DNA of 64,000 nt from Stropharia rugosoannulata (Eukaryota > Basidiomycota > Agaricomycetes > Agaricales > Strophariaceae), in assembly GCA_028532985.1 (NCBI GenBank), contig JANCIK010000005.1, positions 2,238,501 through 2,302,500 of the forward strand. Reading direction: 5' to 3'. Each line of letters begins with the position of its first letter. The first letter of the stretch is position 1. Below the pieces are notes generated by a model, which saw only the letters and a list, made by a program, of their open reading frames with translations, made no database searches and was not told where the DNA came from. The position numbers and the translations under genes are program-made. Below, in pieces: positions 1 to 11,344 of the stretch.

Positions 1-816
1 TGAAAACGGGACAAAGGTGCTGGTAAGCCTGCTACTACTGACTCGAGCGTACGAGGCTATTTAAATGTCTGTAAAGTAAGTGTATGCCACTTACTAGTAG
101 TTCTGAATGGGGCATAATTACTGGGGCTATGCATCCCGGGCGTGACTGACCCTGCCAGGTAACCATGCCTTCAGAGAATCAGAGTTGGGGACGAAGATCA
201 AGGATCACGAACTGCGCGAACGGACATTTGACAGCCTACATAATCAGAATGTGATCCCAACGGCTACTGTGTGACTGTGTATGACGGAACATTTGCAAGT
301 GCACCGCTGTTCGGATTTCCTTCGGACGCGCTCCAAACGCGTTCAGCAAGTCATGTACAAGTATTGCACGCAGCCACATCCAGTAGAACGTATACACTGC
401 AGCGCCGCAGCGGTTGTTCCTCCGCTCGCAGTGTCTTCGAACCTGAAGTTCATTATGATCCTCGGTTGATTCACGGCGTGCGTGGCGGCATGCGTTGAAC
501 CGAATCCTCTGCACAGACCAGATATACAGACGACAGCTAATCGGTACGTTGAACCTGTTAAACCGTTCCCAGGAAGTTCAATTGACGAAACCAAGAAAAT
601 CAATCAGGAGAATTTCAAAGAGTGATCGTGGCTGGCGGTCAAGACCAAAGCTTTCCCTCGCCAGGACATAGCCGGATGTTTTGTCATGCGGCAAATGACA
701 GATGACCAGCGTTATGAATGAATGTGATTATGCTCCTGGCCTACTTTAATACTGGCATACAATGTACCTGGATGTGAAAAGAGAGGCTCCACGGGGAATA
801 AATACCCCACCTCACG
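1..816. other. Left-edge intergenic region, no gene seen
   Basis: Short overlapping frames occur on both strands between about 236 and 603, but none carries a recognisable motif or joins to a neighbour across plausible introns. The stretch just before 817 is probably the promoter and leader of the GMC oxidoreductase gene. I cannot exclude the end of a gene that lies mostly outside the window. Confidence 0.5.
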
Positions 817-3567
817 ATGGCCTCAATGCTTCCTAGCCGAAATTCGACACTAGTAATCCTAGTGGGCATTGCTCTCGCAGGGCTCCTGCGCACGCGTTCA
901 CGGCCGTCTGGCAAAGTACTCTGGATTTCGTCGATAGCTATGGGTTTGTTGCTTCGCCGGATTCTTCCTGGAACGAACGAGAAGTTGTTGGGTAGCCCCT
1001 CCAAGTTATCCGTGGCCGAGGAATACGATATCATTATTGTTGGCGGAGGTTTGTCTCTTATTACCATTCAACCACTTCTAGCGACACGCTCATATATCTG
1101 TTGGCTGTAGGGACCGCGGGATGCGTACTTGCTGCTCGATTGTCGGAAGACCCCTCCATCAAAGTTCTGGTATTGGAGTCTGGAGTTAGGTATGTTACAT
1201 AGTAGCATTTGATGAGCAGCCGGACGAGCTTTAACGAACAATATTGATTAGTGGGAAGAGTCTCATTTTTACGCGAATCCCTGTCGCATTCTCAATGCTA
1301 TTCCATGGCAAACATGTTTACAATCTCTGGACAGAACCACAATCTGACGCCCAGAACAAGAAGAAATATTGGCCTAGAGGTATGTGTTTATTACTCACGA
1401 TAGCATTTACTGATCTCCTCCTTCATTCCCGACTAGCCAAAATGCTTGGAGGCTGTATGTTTGACCTAATCGTTACTGCACATATACAAGCATTTCTGAC
1501 CCACTATACCCTTAGGCTCTTCTATAAATGCTCAAATGTATGCGCAGTTTCGGTAACCATTGTTGTTTATTTTTTCTCATGCTATATTATATAGGGCACA
1601 GTACGGATCTCCAGCGGACTTCGATCAATGGGCAGAAGTCATCCAAGATGATGCATGGGCATGGAAGAATTTTAGTCGGTGAGAAGATGGTTTATCCTGT
1701 GTAAGAATGGTTGTTAATTCTATTCCTTCCAAGGTACTTTACAAAATTCGAAAAATTCGTTCCCGATCCTGAATACCCAGATGTAAAGAGTGAGGAGAAG
1801 GGCAAGGAAGGCCCAATAAAGGTTGGGTATCATAGCACGGTTTCAGAAGGCTCAAAAGATTTTATCAAAGCATGTACGAAAGCGGGCATCCCTTACAGCC
1901 CAGATTTCAATACTGTTCTTGGTACGAGAGGCGTAAACAGGGTGAGTAAATCTTTATGTTAGGAAGTTGAACACCCAGTTCTGATGGGGTATACGTCATA
2001 CGTCTTTAGATCAGTAAGTACTCTTAACAAGGAGGAGAATGTAACTCATATTCTCTGAAGTGACTTATATGGATGAAGCACGCGTTCGCGTTTCATCTGA
2101 GTCAGGCTACTTCACGGAAGCGGTGTTGGCACGGCCAAACCTTAAAGTAGTTCTTCATGCTCATGTTACGAAGATCTTGACCGAGAAAGTTGGCGACGAA
2201 ATCAAGACAACCGGGGTTGAGTTTGCACAGTCCAAGAAGGGGAAACGCTTCACAGCTAGGGCGAAACGCGAAGTCATCATGGCGTGGGTCAGCCGTTCTA
2301 TTCGACATTTATGTGATTTAACAGTTTCACAGTGCAGGAGCAATACATTCACCACATGTATGCACATTTCTTTGATTATGGCCGGATTTATCTAATCGCA
2401 TGCTTAAGATTCTTATGCTTTCTGGAATTGGCCCCAAGGAACACTTAGAGAAGCTTGGTATTCCCGTCGTGAAGGACCTGCCAGGAGTTGGCTCACATCT
2501 CATTGACCATCCAGTCGTGGATGTTTATTTCAAAAACAAACACAATGATAGTCCCAAGCATGTCAAGCCTCAAGGACCTATTGAGGCGCTCAAACTGCTT
2601 GGTTCTGCATACGAATATATCACTACTCAGCGAGGTCCTTTAGCTAATAACGTGCGGTTTTTCCACATCAACTACCAAGACATATCTGACCGTGCCCTCA
2701 ATCCAGTTTGGCGAAACAGCAGCTTTCTTGCGCACCGATGACCCGACATTATTCCCGGAGGCTGACTTCCCAGACAAGATTCGGGACAGCACCTCAGGCG
2801 ACGAAAGTCCTGACGTTGAGCTTTTTACTACTCCTATGGCCTATAAAGAGCACGGCACTGTGATGTTCCCCATGCATACATTTGGGATTCATGTCTGCCT
2901 CCTCAGGTGGGTTCCGGCAAGCAATCTATTTGGTCAAACTAATATATGGCTACTAGACCCTTGAGCCGTGGCACTCTCCGTTTGAACTCTGCCGATCCAT
3001 GGGACGCACCATCCATTGATCCAAAGTACGTCTTTTACATCCGCTTCTTACTGCTTCTGAATCTCAAGTGTACTAATTCCGCTGCAGGTATCTAAGCGCC
3101 CCTGAGGACGTTGCCCGCCTCATCCGCGGCATCAGGCTGATTTTACGAATCAGCAAAATCGATCCGCTACCCCAGCGCCTCGACCTGCAGGATCCTCACC
3201 CTCTCCTAGACAACAGTCTGGACAAGAAGACAGACGCTGAGCTCGAGGCGATTGTGCGCGAGCGCGTCGAGACCCTCTATCATCCTGCCAGTACGTGTCG
3301 GATGGCGCCGCTCGCGGACGGCGGCGTCGTCGACTCGAAGCTGCGCGTCTACGGTATAAAAGGGCTGCGGGTGTGCGACGCGTCCATCTTCCCAGAGATA
3401 GTATCTGGTCACACTGTAAGCTTTTTGATAAATGAGCTCTCTTTCTTCACTTGGCTGTTTTACTGATGTGGATTGGCGTTAACCTTTAGGCTGGTGCTTG
3501 CATGGCGAGCGGGGAACACTTGGCTGATATCATCAAAGCTGAAGTACTAGCAGAAAAGACGGCGTAG
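817..3567 (+). CDS. GMC oxidoreductase (aryl-alcohol oxidase / choline dehydrogenase-like flavoprotein)
   Basis: FAD-dependent alcohol or sugar oxidoreductase of the glucose-methanol-choline family. The dinucleotide-binding motif [10 protein letters not shown] (1021-1050) is cut by an intron and resumes as [14 protein letters not shown], followed by LVLESG for the FAD ribose. Later exons give the second GMC signature region, [17 protein letters not shown] (about 2336-2431), and the C-terminal catalytic region with [10 protein letters not shown] (about 3275-3303) and [17 protein letters not shown] (about 3406-3525). The model has many introns of about 50-65 nt and stops with TAG at 3565-3567. 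The start at 817 is the only Met that gives a long N-terminus before the FAD motif. That N-terminus has two hydrophobic stretches (about residues 10-22 and 34-46) rather than a simple signal peptide, which suggests a membrane anchor. Substrate cannot be read from the sequence. Individual exon ends are approximate. Confidence 0.9.
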
Positions 3568-4185
3568 TGGATGTATGTATGCGCCTGTACTTGTCGAGCA
3601 ATTGTATTGTAAAGCTATTGTGAAATGTGAGGCTGAGCCTACAGTCTGTCAACTCATGCGTATCTCCTGTCGACCGTTTTGAATATGTGCATGTGATTCT
3701 ATTCAATGAGTTGCATCGGGACGAGCCTAAGTTGCATCATATAAATATTCAGTCATGCAATGGCAGACCACATGCGCAAGGTCGTGTACAATGCCAAACT
3801 AAGCCAGCCTAGTATATACATACCGAACTCTACTATGGAAAACATTGGGGATTGGGGAAATTTTGGGATACCAAAGAGATACAACACAGAGCAGCACCGC
3901 ACCTGACCCCTCCAAGAGGTCAGGATAGGGGTGCCAATAATATGCAGTCCAGATATAAACATCAAACAAAAAGTGAGTAGAGCAAAATATATAGTTGAGC
4001 ATGATTTGTGTTGTATGAGTGGATGCATGTTCGTAAGTACATAGATCATATGTATGGTCGGCCATCCAAGAAGCGTGCAATTTCATTCATTTTCGTTTGG
4101 CTTTCGTCAGATAATATCGTTACTATATGCCATCTGTGCGGCTTCGTTTCGTTTCAGTGAGAATGTTTTCTCGGCGAGCGCATCC
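3568..4185. other. Convergent intergenic region, no gene seen
   Basis: This lies between the 3' ends of the GMC gene (+) and the GBD/FH3 gene (-). It is AT-rich with several short shadow frames and no recognisable motif. It most likely holds both 3' UTRs. Confidence 0.6.
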
Positions 4186-6392
4186 TCAGTCGAACCTGAT
4201 GGGCTCAACCTTGCGAGGAGAGGGGAGGGCAGGGGCGTCACCCGCTGCACGTCTGTTGGGAGTGATGGGCTGGCGAACGGGAGTGTTACGCCCTGATGCA
4301 GGCGTCGAGGAAGGGTTCGAGTGCGTCTGAGATTTCTGGTGATTAGCTGGAGGCATTCCAATGAGTCGTCCGACCGTGTATGGCAGTTCGTATCCTCCAC
4401 GAGTGGCATAGGCGATGTACCGTGCGAGTTCAAGATGCAATGTGGGGTAATATGTGGTCGAGGCTTTACGCGAGATCTAATAGAGTGTTATGTATCATTA
4501 AAAACATGCTATGTAGTAGGACGTACGAGGATGATGCGTTCGAACCCTGAGAGGAAAAGATCTTGATGGAAACGATATGCCGAATGTTCGTGCTCTTTAG
4601 GCATGTTAAGAGCTTCAACGCATTTTGATATGGCGTTAACAAGTTTCAGTTGTGTGGTCTATTCACAACAAGCGGTTGTCAGAAGGCTAACGTAAAATAG
4701 AGATGAGACTTACGAAGTAGCCCATGGCTTCAAATTCAACTCCACCTGTCATTCCACCAGGTGCACGAGGTTTTTCTGCACTACTTTCGTTGGTCTTAGC
4801 TAAGATCCAGATCGTATTGTCTGGATGACAGAACACCCAGAAGTAATCACGACAAACATCGGATAATTCCTGCAGGTAGGTCTTGTAAATTCGTGGTTGG
4901 TGCAGCGACTCAATGAAAGCATGCGGGGAGATTGGGGTGCCAGGAGCTTCCGCCGGCAGAGGAGCAGGTGTGAGCAGCAAGGACCTGATAAATGAGAAAA
5001 AAGACTTGTGGGGAGCCGGTAGCGTTATCAGATTGGAGGTAACAAGTGTTGCCTGGCTCTGCCATGCTTCACGTGGCCGGAGTAGTGATGCACCATTTGT
5101 CGCTCTTGGCCCTGTGGCTGGTAGGGCCGATGGGGGATACAAGTCAAAAAGCAGCAGCAGAAGCTCGACGATGAGCTGACGGGTCGCAACTTCTCCTGGC
5201 TTTTTGTCTGAGTAGATAAGAGAGACAAGCTGAACAAACGGTGTAGGGCAAGAGCTGCGAAGAGCAAAGCACCCAATAGATGAAGTTGAAAGGGCTTTGA
5301 AGCAGCGCAGCAGTTCGTGTAAAACTTGGTCATCGTGTTGTTCCTCTCTAAAGAGAAACTGAGCATTTGTATCAATGCACATAAAATAATTTGTTACCTC
5401 CACTCAACCTCTAGTATTTCGTTCAACCGCGTTAGAAGTGCAGCATAGCCTCCTACTTTCAAGAATTCCTCAGACCACCTAAAACCAGATTAATATCCTG
5501 TTTCGCGTGCAAGGCAACACAAAACGTACGCAGCACTTTCATTCCGTAATAGTAATCTCAACTTCTTCAGATCTTCAACATCGAGTTGCGTGCTCGAAGT
5601 GCTGGTAAGAATGCTGCAAAATTTGGTCGGGGATAGATTTTTGGTTGAAGCTGCGCCCTTGTCTTTGGTCGCCTTAGAGCCAGACAAGTCCAGATTAGAT
5701 GACGACGGTCCGGACGGAAGATTGACTTGACTCTTTGAAAAGAGGCGTGTCCCATCGAAAGAAAGCCCGCGACTGTGAGGAGGTTTACGCTGCGGAGAAG
5801 ATAAATAAGGAGAATTGTGTGCGGAGACATGCGCTGCGGCAATGCCTGGGTATGGAAGATCGGAGTTATCATTGGCCAGTGAAGCCAAAGTGGGGTGACG
5901 CGGGCTGCTCATGGAGTCCGTACTACGGGCTTTTCGCACGCTCTTAGACTGTGGGGTGCTTGGAGCCTTGGTATCCGTCGCTGTCGCCATTGCCATCGTG
6001 TGGGACGACTTAATCATGGCTGCCTTGACCGACGCGTCCATGCCATATAACTTGGGTCTCAAAGTAGAGGGTATTTGAAGATCATCCTGCGGATTGATTA
6101 GTGAATGTGAGATTCCCCTTCATCAGGCACGCACTAGAAGCTTGTCAAATGCTTCACCAGAGATTGGTGAGTCTTGCTGCTGGGCCTCTCTGACTTTCTT
6201 TGCCTCTGTCTTTTTCTTCCTGTCGCCGGTCTGCAAGAACCCCTTACTGACACTGCGGGCTTTGGTTGTAGCGGCGCGGGCCTGGCTTGGGAGGTTGGGT
6301 CTGTTTTCCTTGCCCTGGTCATCTATGAGATTTGTGATAATAGTAAAGTCTCCGGAGGGGACACGTCTAGCTGGGAGGATGCCCTTGAACAT
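4186..6392 (-). CDS. GBD/FH3-domain protein (formin N-terminal module without FH2)
   Basis: The order of exons on the minus strand is clear. The start is MFKGILPARRVPSG at 6392, then a Ser/Pro-rich linker (6062-5600). The GTPase-binding part follows: KFCSILTSTSS, LKKLRLLLRNESAA, then across an intron WSEEFLKVGGYAALLTRLNE. The armadillo-like part follows with EEQHDDQVLHELLRCFKALS and ATRQLIVELLLLLFDLYP (about 5350-5140). Two short exons give LKLVNAISKCVEALN with FLSGFERIIL (about 4670-4530) and TLHLELARYIAYATRGGYEL (about 4450-4390), and a Ser/Pro tail ends at 4186. These match the Rho GTPase-binding and FH3 modules of diaphanous-type formins, which sense GTP-Rho and regulate actin nucleation. 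No FH1 polyproline or FH2 actin-nucleating region follows, so the protein cannot be a conventional formin. A role in polarity or septation is inference. Confidence 0.85.
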
Positions 6393-7407
6393 GGTGGGCT
6401 GGAGTGTTAAAGTGAGTCCTTCCTAATCCGGCCATGGTTCAAGTTGTGTCCAACGCGCTCGTCACATGACCGCGTGCGACCACTGACGTCAGCGGCGACT
6501 GCCGAAACAGAGCTTACGGGCCAAGTTGGGGCCAAGTGCTCACCTTCCTGAATCAGAGCTCCCTTTGTGCTCAGGATCTGACATAAAAGCCCCACTCCTT
6601 ACTCCCATTCCTTTCTTCACCCTACGTCTACTGTTGTTACATTTCAACACCTATTCGTCCATTCTCTTGTCTCATCATCGATTCAAAGTGCTATTCTCCT
6701 TAGACTCTGTCTTCGCTGGTCGCACTTTTCTTGGATCACCGGCTGTATACTCTGGTGGCTTCCGGTACTTAACCACTGGTACCGCGAGAAAGAATCATCA
6801 AAAGAGACTCGACCTGTAGGAACTAGTAAAACACGCTAGCGGGAATCCTTTTCGATAACTCAACGGACTGAATTCCATTCCTCACCATCCACTATTCGGC
6901 CGTACGGACCATACCCTGCTGTATCATAACTCCCTTGCTCCACGACTTCCAATCCTCGAAAGAACTAGAGCTGACCACGCCCACGGCGTCCACCATAAAC
7001 TAGTACTATTTTGGGACCTGCCTTTTTGTTTTGCGCAGTCTTCATGCGCACGCTCAATTTAGCTCGCCGCAATCGCGGGCGACTTATTGTGTTATCTGCC
7101 TCGTTTTGTGACCAATGGAGCTCTATCTATCCAGCGCTGAAACTCGAGTCCTTATGTGTCTTTTCTATTGTTTCTTTTCCTTTACATCTCTATGGTGATA
7201 ATCAGCCACCTTCTGTTATAACCTTGGGAAACTAAAGAACAATAAGACTGGCGTATGTATGGGTTCTTTTTTCAAACCTCAGGCGCATATTCAAACTTCC
7301 AAGTTCGTCGGCGTGAAGGGACATATATAATGTCATCTCAGGAACAACCACTTTGCCAGAAACATTGTTTCTTTTACACACCAAGTCACCCAAAACCTCA
7401 TCTCGCT
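6393..7407. promoter_or_regulatory. Divergent promoter region between the GBD/FH3 and pheromone genes
   Basis: No supported coding sequence. Around 6583 there is a TATA-like ATAAAAG followed by a long pyrimidine-rich run (about 6590-6680), a pattern common at basidiomycete transcription starts. A transcript may therefore begin here, but the downstream frames are short and motif-free. The part nearest 7407 serves the pheromone gene. Confidence 0.4.
7324..7330 (+). promoter_or_regulatory. TATA box of the pheromone precursor gene
   Basis: A perfect TATATAA lies 78 nt before the pheromone ATG at 7408, the spacing expected for a start site near 7355 and a leader of about 50 nt. A strong TATA box is common in highly expressed fungal pheromone genes. 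Assignment is by position only. Confidence 0.55.
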
Positions 7408-7527
7408 ATGGACTCTTTCTCTGCCATAACCTACATCTTCGGTGCTTCCAGCGCAGAGGAAGGTTCCATGCCCCAAAACGAGGAGTCTAGTGGTTCTGGG
7501 TCAAACACTTACTGCGTTGTCGCATGA
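7408..7527 (+). CDS. Farnesylated mating-pheromone precursor (CAAX peptide)
   Basis: Encodes 39 residues beginning MDSFSAITYIFG and ending GSGSNTYCVVA followed by TGA. Basidiomycete lipopeptide pheromone precursors have this design: a short MD-F-type N-terminus, an acidic middle (AEEGSMPQNEE) that carries the processing site, a Gly/Ser-rich mature part with an aromatic residue before the Cys, and a C-terminal CAAX box. CVVA is one of the commonest CAAX forms in the group. By family knowledge the Cys would be farnesylated, the VVA removed and the Cys carboxymethylated. The mature peptide would be roughly the last 10-14 residues, cut after the NEE region. The frame is open upstream to 7255, but 7408 is chosen because it gives the family N-terminus and sits 78 nt after a TATA box. 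No STE3-type receptor lies nearby. Confidence 0.85.
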   Translation: MDSFSAITYIFGASSAEEGSMPQNEESSGSGSNTYCVVA

Positions 7528-8745
7528 GATACATTTAAACCTCATTGCATATTGACGACTATGACGATCTATCATTATCACCGTAAGTAAATCCAGCTTG
7601 CTCTTCAAGTGCGACTATTCATGTCTTTTCTTCTGCCAGACCATCATCAGCAATTATCATCATATCACAATTGACACTCACTGGATTGTACTACTACTTA
7701 CATTGTGCATCATTGGTTTGGCTTTAAAATACATATGCCAGCACTCATCATATTAACCCTTCGATTTCTTTCAAATACCTTTTTACATCTTGCCACTTCC
7801 CTTTCTGCCCGTCGCATTCTCCAATCTGCTTTTGATCCCAAAACTTTAGACTGTGCACTGGCTAGTCTTGATCGACATTTGCTCTCGAGACTTTTTCGCC
7901 TGCACTTTGTGAATTACTAGTACCTTTCGATTTTCTCTCTAATCTCCTTTTCAATTCTTTTTCGTTGTATTCTTAAAACTTCTGGCTTGGAGATATTGCA
8001 AGAATGTAAATTGGATACATACTTATACTTGTAGAATTACTGCTACATACAAAATGCATCGATAAACTGCAAAACCTTTCAACAACTTATGTGCAATGCA
8101 AGCAATATTGTAAGGTTAGCCTGGTGGCTAACTTTGTCGGTCGGGAGTTGCCGAAAATATGGTACTCGCAATGAGTCCGACTGTCGACATTTCAAATCCT
8201 TACTAAAACTTAGTCTTCCTTCTGCACTCTCGCCCTTGTCCTCAACTTGTCATGCTCGCCGAATGATCACTCTCAGGGAGTAGTGTTCAATATATACACA
8301 GTCCACGCTTTGGAAACATGCTGAAACGGCACGGTGGCGCATCTCTCGATCTCTCATCTGTCAACTTACAGCTGAACTTCTCGGGTTTTCTTTAGCTCCG
8401 GCAGCTCAACTATCTTGAAATAATTCTAAGAGACGCCCATACATATTAAACGGGCTGTCCAAGGGAGATATGGCATGCCTGACGCTGCATGGAATCTGAA
8501 GAAGGCAATGCGCTACTCTTGTCCGAATGCTCTGCCGCCTGCGGCTGGTTTACTTTGTTCTGAATCCAATATTGTGAAACTCTACTGGGCGCTTCTACGA
8601 AATTTCTAATGGCTGTTTTCTAAAAATGCCATCGAAGTGAGGTGACATGATCATGTCGCGAGTTCGTCTTATATCTGGGGTACAAAAGCTTCAATGAAGA
8701 GGATGCCCAATCCTTTGCCATCGACGTTCCACACCGGACTTCAGT
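7528..8745. other. Pheromone 3' UTR and intergenic region
   Basis: A candidate 57-nt 3' UTR intron with GTAAGT donor at 7583 and GCCAG acceptor at 7639 follows the pheromone stop. The rest is AT-rich with only short frames lacking a CAAX end or other motif. A 7-bp hairpin sits at 8115-8132. No further gene is supported. Confidence 0.5.
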
Positions 8746-10965
8746 ATGCCACGGCGGACCATCGTGAAAGTCTACCCCCAGTATGACGACAAAACTACCT
8801 TTGTCGAATCACCGACTCAGCGGACTTTCCCAGAACGAAGTAGTACTTCAACTACACTTAATTACAACGAAGTCAGTAGGCTCTCCTATGGTCAAGCATC
8901 GCGAGGTTCAGTTTGCTAACTGATAACGTTTGGTTCAGGTGCAAGGTGAACCTGATCCTTGGATTTCTGGCAAATCAGCCTACCAGTATCCTGTACCGAA
9001 AACCGGGGACCCCTGGGAAACTTGCATTGATAAAGTACGCATCTACGACGGGGGGATGTGCGATGGATGGAGAGAAGAAATACAAAACCTACTAATTTTT
9101 GTTAGTTGTCCAATTTCCAACGCCTCGTTCCCTTGACTTAACAATTCATCTTAGGCCGGTCTTTTTTCTGCTGCCGTTACAGCATTCGTAATAGAATCAT
9201 ATCAGCAACTCTCGCAAGACCCTTCGGATGTTACCAATTGGCTTTTGCAGCAACTTCTTATTGAAACGCACAACGCCAATATTGAAAACTCAGCGGCACG
9301 GAATACAACACTCCCCCCTCTACCTACTTTCTCCCCATCGGTCTCTGGCATCCGCATCAACGTATTTTGGTTCATGAGTCTCTCCCTCAGCCTTGCCACT
9401 GTTCTCATCGGCATTCTATGCACCCAGTGGTTGCGGGAATACGAGCGTGAGCCCCCGCTCGACCCAAAAGAAGCCATTCCCTTGCGTCAGCTTCGGTACG
9501 AGGGACTTATCAAGTGGAGGGTGCCCAAGATCGTGTCCATGCTTCCTGTCATGCTGCACACATCCCTTGTGCTTTTCTTCGCGGGACTTATCGACTTGCT
9601 GTGGTCCCTGAACCTCACTGTGGCTATTTTCGTCTCTATTATTTCTGGCCTGTTACTTTTCGTGGTCGTGGCGACCACCGTGCTCCCCACATTGCAGATG
9701 CTCATTGCGAAGGACATGAGGCTGCGCACCCCACAATGTCCGTTCAAATCTGCGCAATCGTGGACCATGCACAGATTCGTAACCTTCATCATTAAATTGA
9801 TTCCTGAAAAGACCGACCTCAGGAAGGTCCCGCGTAGCTTCTTCGCCCGGTACAGCCCTTTCTTCGACGACAATGACTGGGTTGATTTTGACATTCGGTG
9901 GCGCGACGCACGCGCCAAGCCATCTAGAGTTACTAGTAGTCCCAAGGAAATCCAGAGAGATCATGCAAAGAGTGACCTAGTACAGGGCTTGGTCTGGATA
10001 GACAAAAATCTCGGTCAAAACACAGAAATGATCTACACTATCTATCATTGCCTCCGCGATCTTCCTCTCGACCAGGCTATCCCGAGCATAGTCCAGCTGG
10101 ACGACACTGTCAAGCACCACTTGATATCTCCGACAGACCACACTATTTCTTATCCAACACATCGCACTTCCCAGAATGAGCGGGTCGACATGCTCTCTGC
10201 TCTATTTCTGGAGCTTAATAGCCACTCTTTCCCCCTGCTCGACCAATTCCAACTTGAAGCGATCATTCGGAACATCAACAGTCGTCTGGATTGGAGAGCG
10301 CGCCATCCCAACTCTACTCGAGACGCCAGTATGTACAAGTGCCTGCCCTTTGTCCGTTGGCCACTTCTGTCCGTCCGGCACGTTCCTGCAGGTGTGTTGC
10401 ATGGCACATATGCAGGCCTCTCGCTGACCACTTTCATTTTCTAGATATCGCTACTCAATTCCTGCTTTGCATGAAGAACCTCGTTGTGAATAACCAGACA
10501 GATGCGCAGATAGACGATAGAATCTGGGAACTCATCGGTCAAGTTATCTCTCATCCCTCTATAGAAGAGCATGACTCACAGCATGATTTGCACTCGAAAA
10601 TCGCCTTCGACATTATGTTTGCCTACGAACATGAGCTTCCCACCACTGACGGAACGGAAGACGATTTGGAACGACGCAAATTCAAGGACAAAATCAGAAC
10701 GTGTGTACAGCATGTTATCCGTGCGTTCCCTCCCGGTGAGGTGCAGGGACTTTCCGGAGAGCCGCGGAAGCACGCGAAAGCAGTCATCTATGCTGTCAAA
10801 AAACGCATGGACAATATGGGGGGAGTGAACGAAATCCTGCAAAACCCTGATGACAGGACTCGCTGGTCGAAGATTGTCGAATTAATGGATGGCGGTGACG
10901 TGTCGCTTGAACCCAACTCTGGCTATCTCTCTGGCACATGGGACACGCAATCCTCTCCCCTGTAG
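8746..10965 (+). CDS. DUF6535 domain membrane protein
   Basis: Four exons, 8746-8871, 8939-9100, 9155-10391 and 10445-10965, join in frame to 681 residues. Family hallmarks are DPWETCIDKVRIYDGGMCDGW, then EEIQNLLIF|AGLFSAAVTAFVIESY across the second intron, and LSQDPSDVTNWLLQQL. Three or four membrane segments follow: AGLFSAAVTAFVIE, INVFWFMSLSLSLATVLIGI, MLHTSLVLFFAGLIDLLWSL and VAIFVSIISGLLLFVVVATT. CTQWLREYER directly after the second is the other conserved block. The C-terminal 400 residues are soluble and helix-rich. DUF6535 proteins are abundant in Agaricomycetes and have no known function. Exon 1 is the least certain part. The assignment to the family is firm from the motif order. Confidence 0.88.
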
Positions 10966-11344
10966 TAGCTACTCGATTACATGGACTGCCAAGTATCACT
11001 GTATGATGTGAATATTTCTTACGCTCCGTTAGGCATGGATATCCAAACATCTATATCACACACCTTCTTCCCCTTGTATAACCTGTAGCAAGTAGTGCAA
11101 TAACTTTTGTTTTTTTTCGCGTTCGCAGCCTTACGTTACAAGAGGTCGACTTTGGCAAGTCGATTTGCTTCCTGAGTCCTCCAACATATCTCCGGCCCGT
11201 TTTGCCGGTAAGTTCTGAAAAAGTTAATGCGATCGCCATTGCGACTTGCACCTTGTTATACACCAACTAGCACCTCTGACCCAAACACACTGATTGGCAG
11301 AACTTCTCTTTTTTGATTAACGACTTCTGCCACTCTTCTCGATC
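10966..11344. other. Intergenic region upstream of the zinc-finger protein gene
   Basis: Between two plus-strand genes. It should hold the 3' UTR of the DUF6535 gene and the promoter of the next gene. The last 60 nt are pyrimidine-rich. No coding motif is seen. Confidence 0.55.

Noticed and set aside
8101..8220. tRNA-like stretch with a D-loop-like TAGCCTGGTGGCTA and TTTCAAATCC
   Set aside because: No acceptor stem or anticodon arm pairs at the right spacing; the only real structure is the 7-bp hairpin.
9245..10444. DUF6535 protein considered as a STE3-type pheromone receptor because it lies next to the pheromone gene
   Set aside because: It has only three or four membrane segments near the N-terminus and the DUF6535 hallmark motifs; no STE3 motifs occur.
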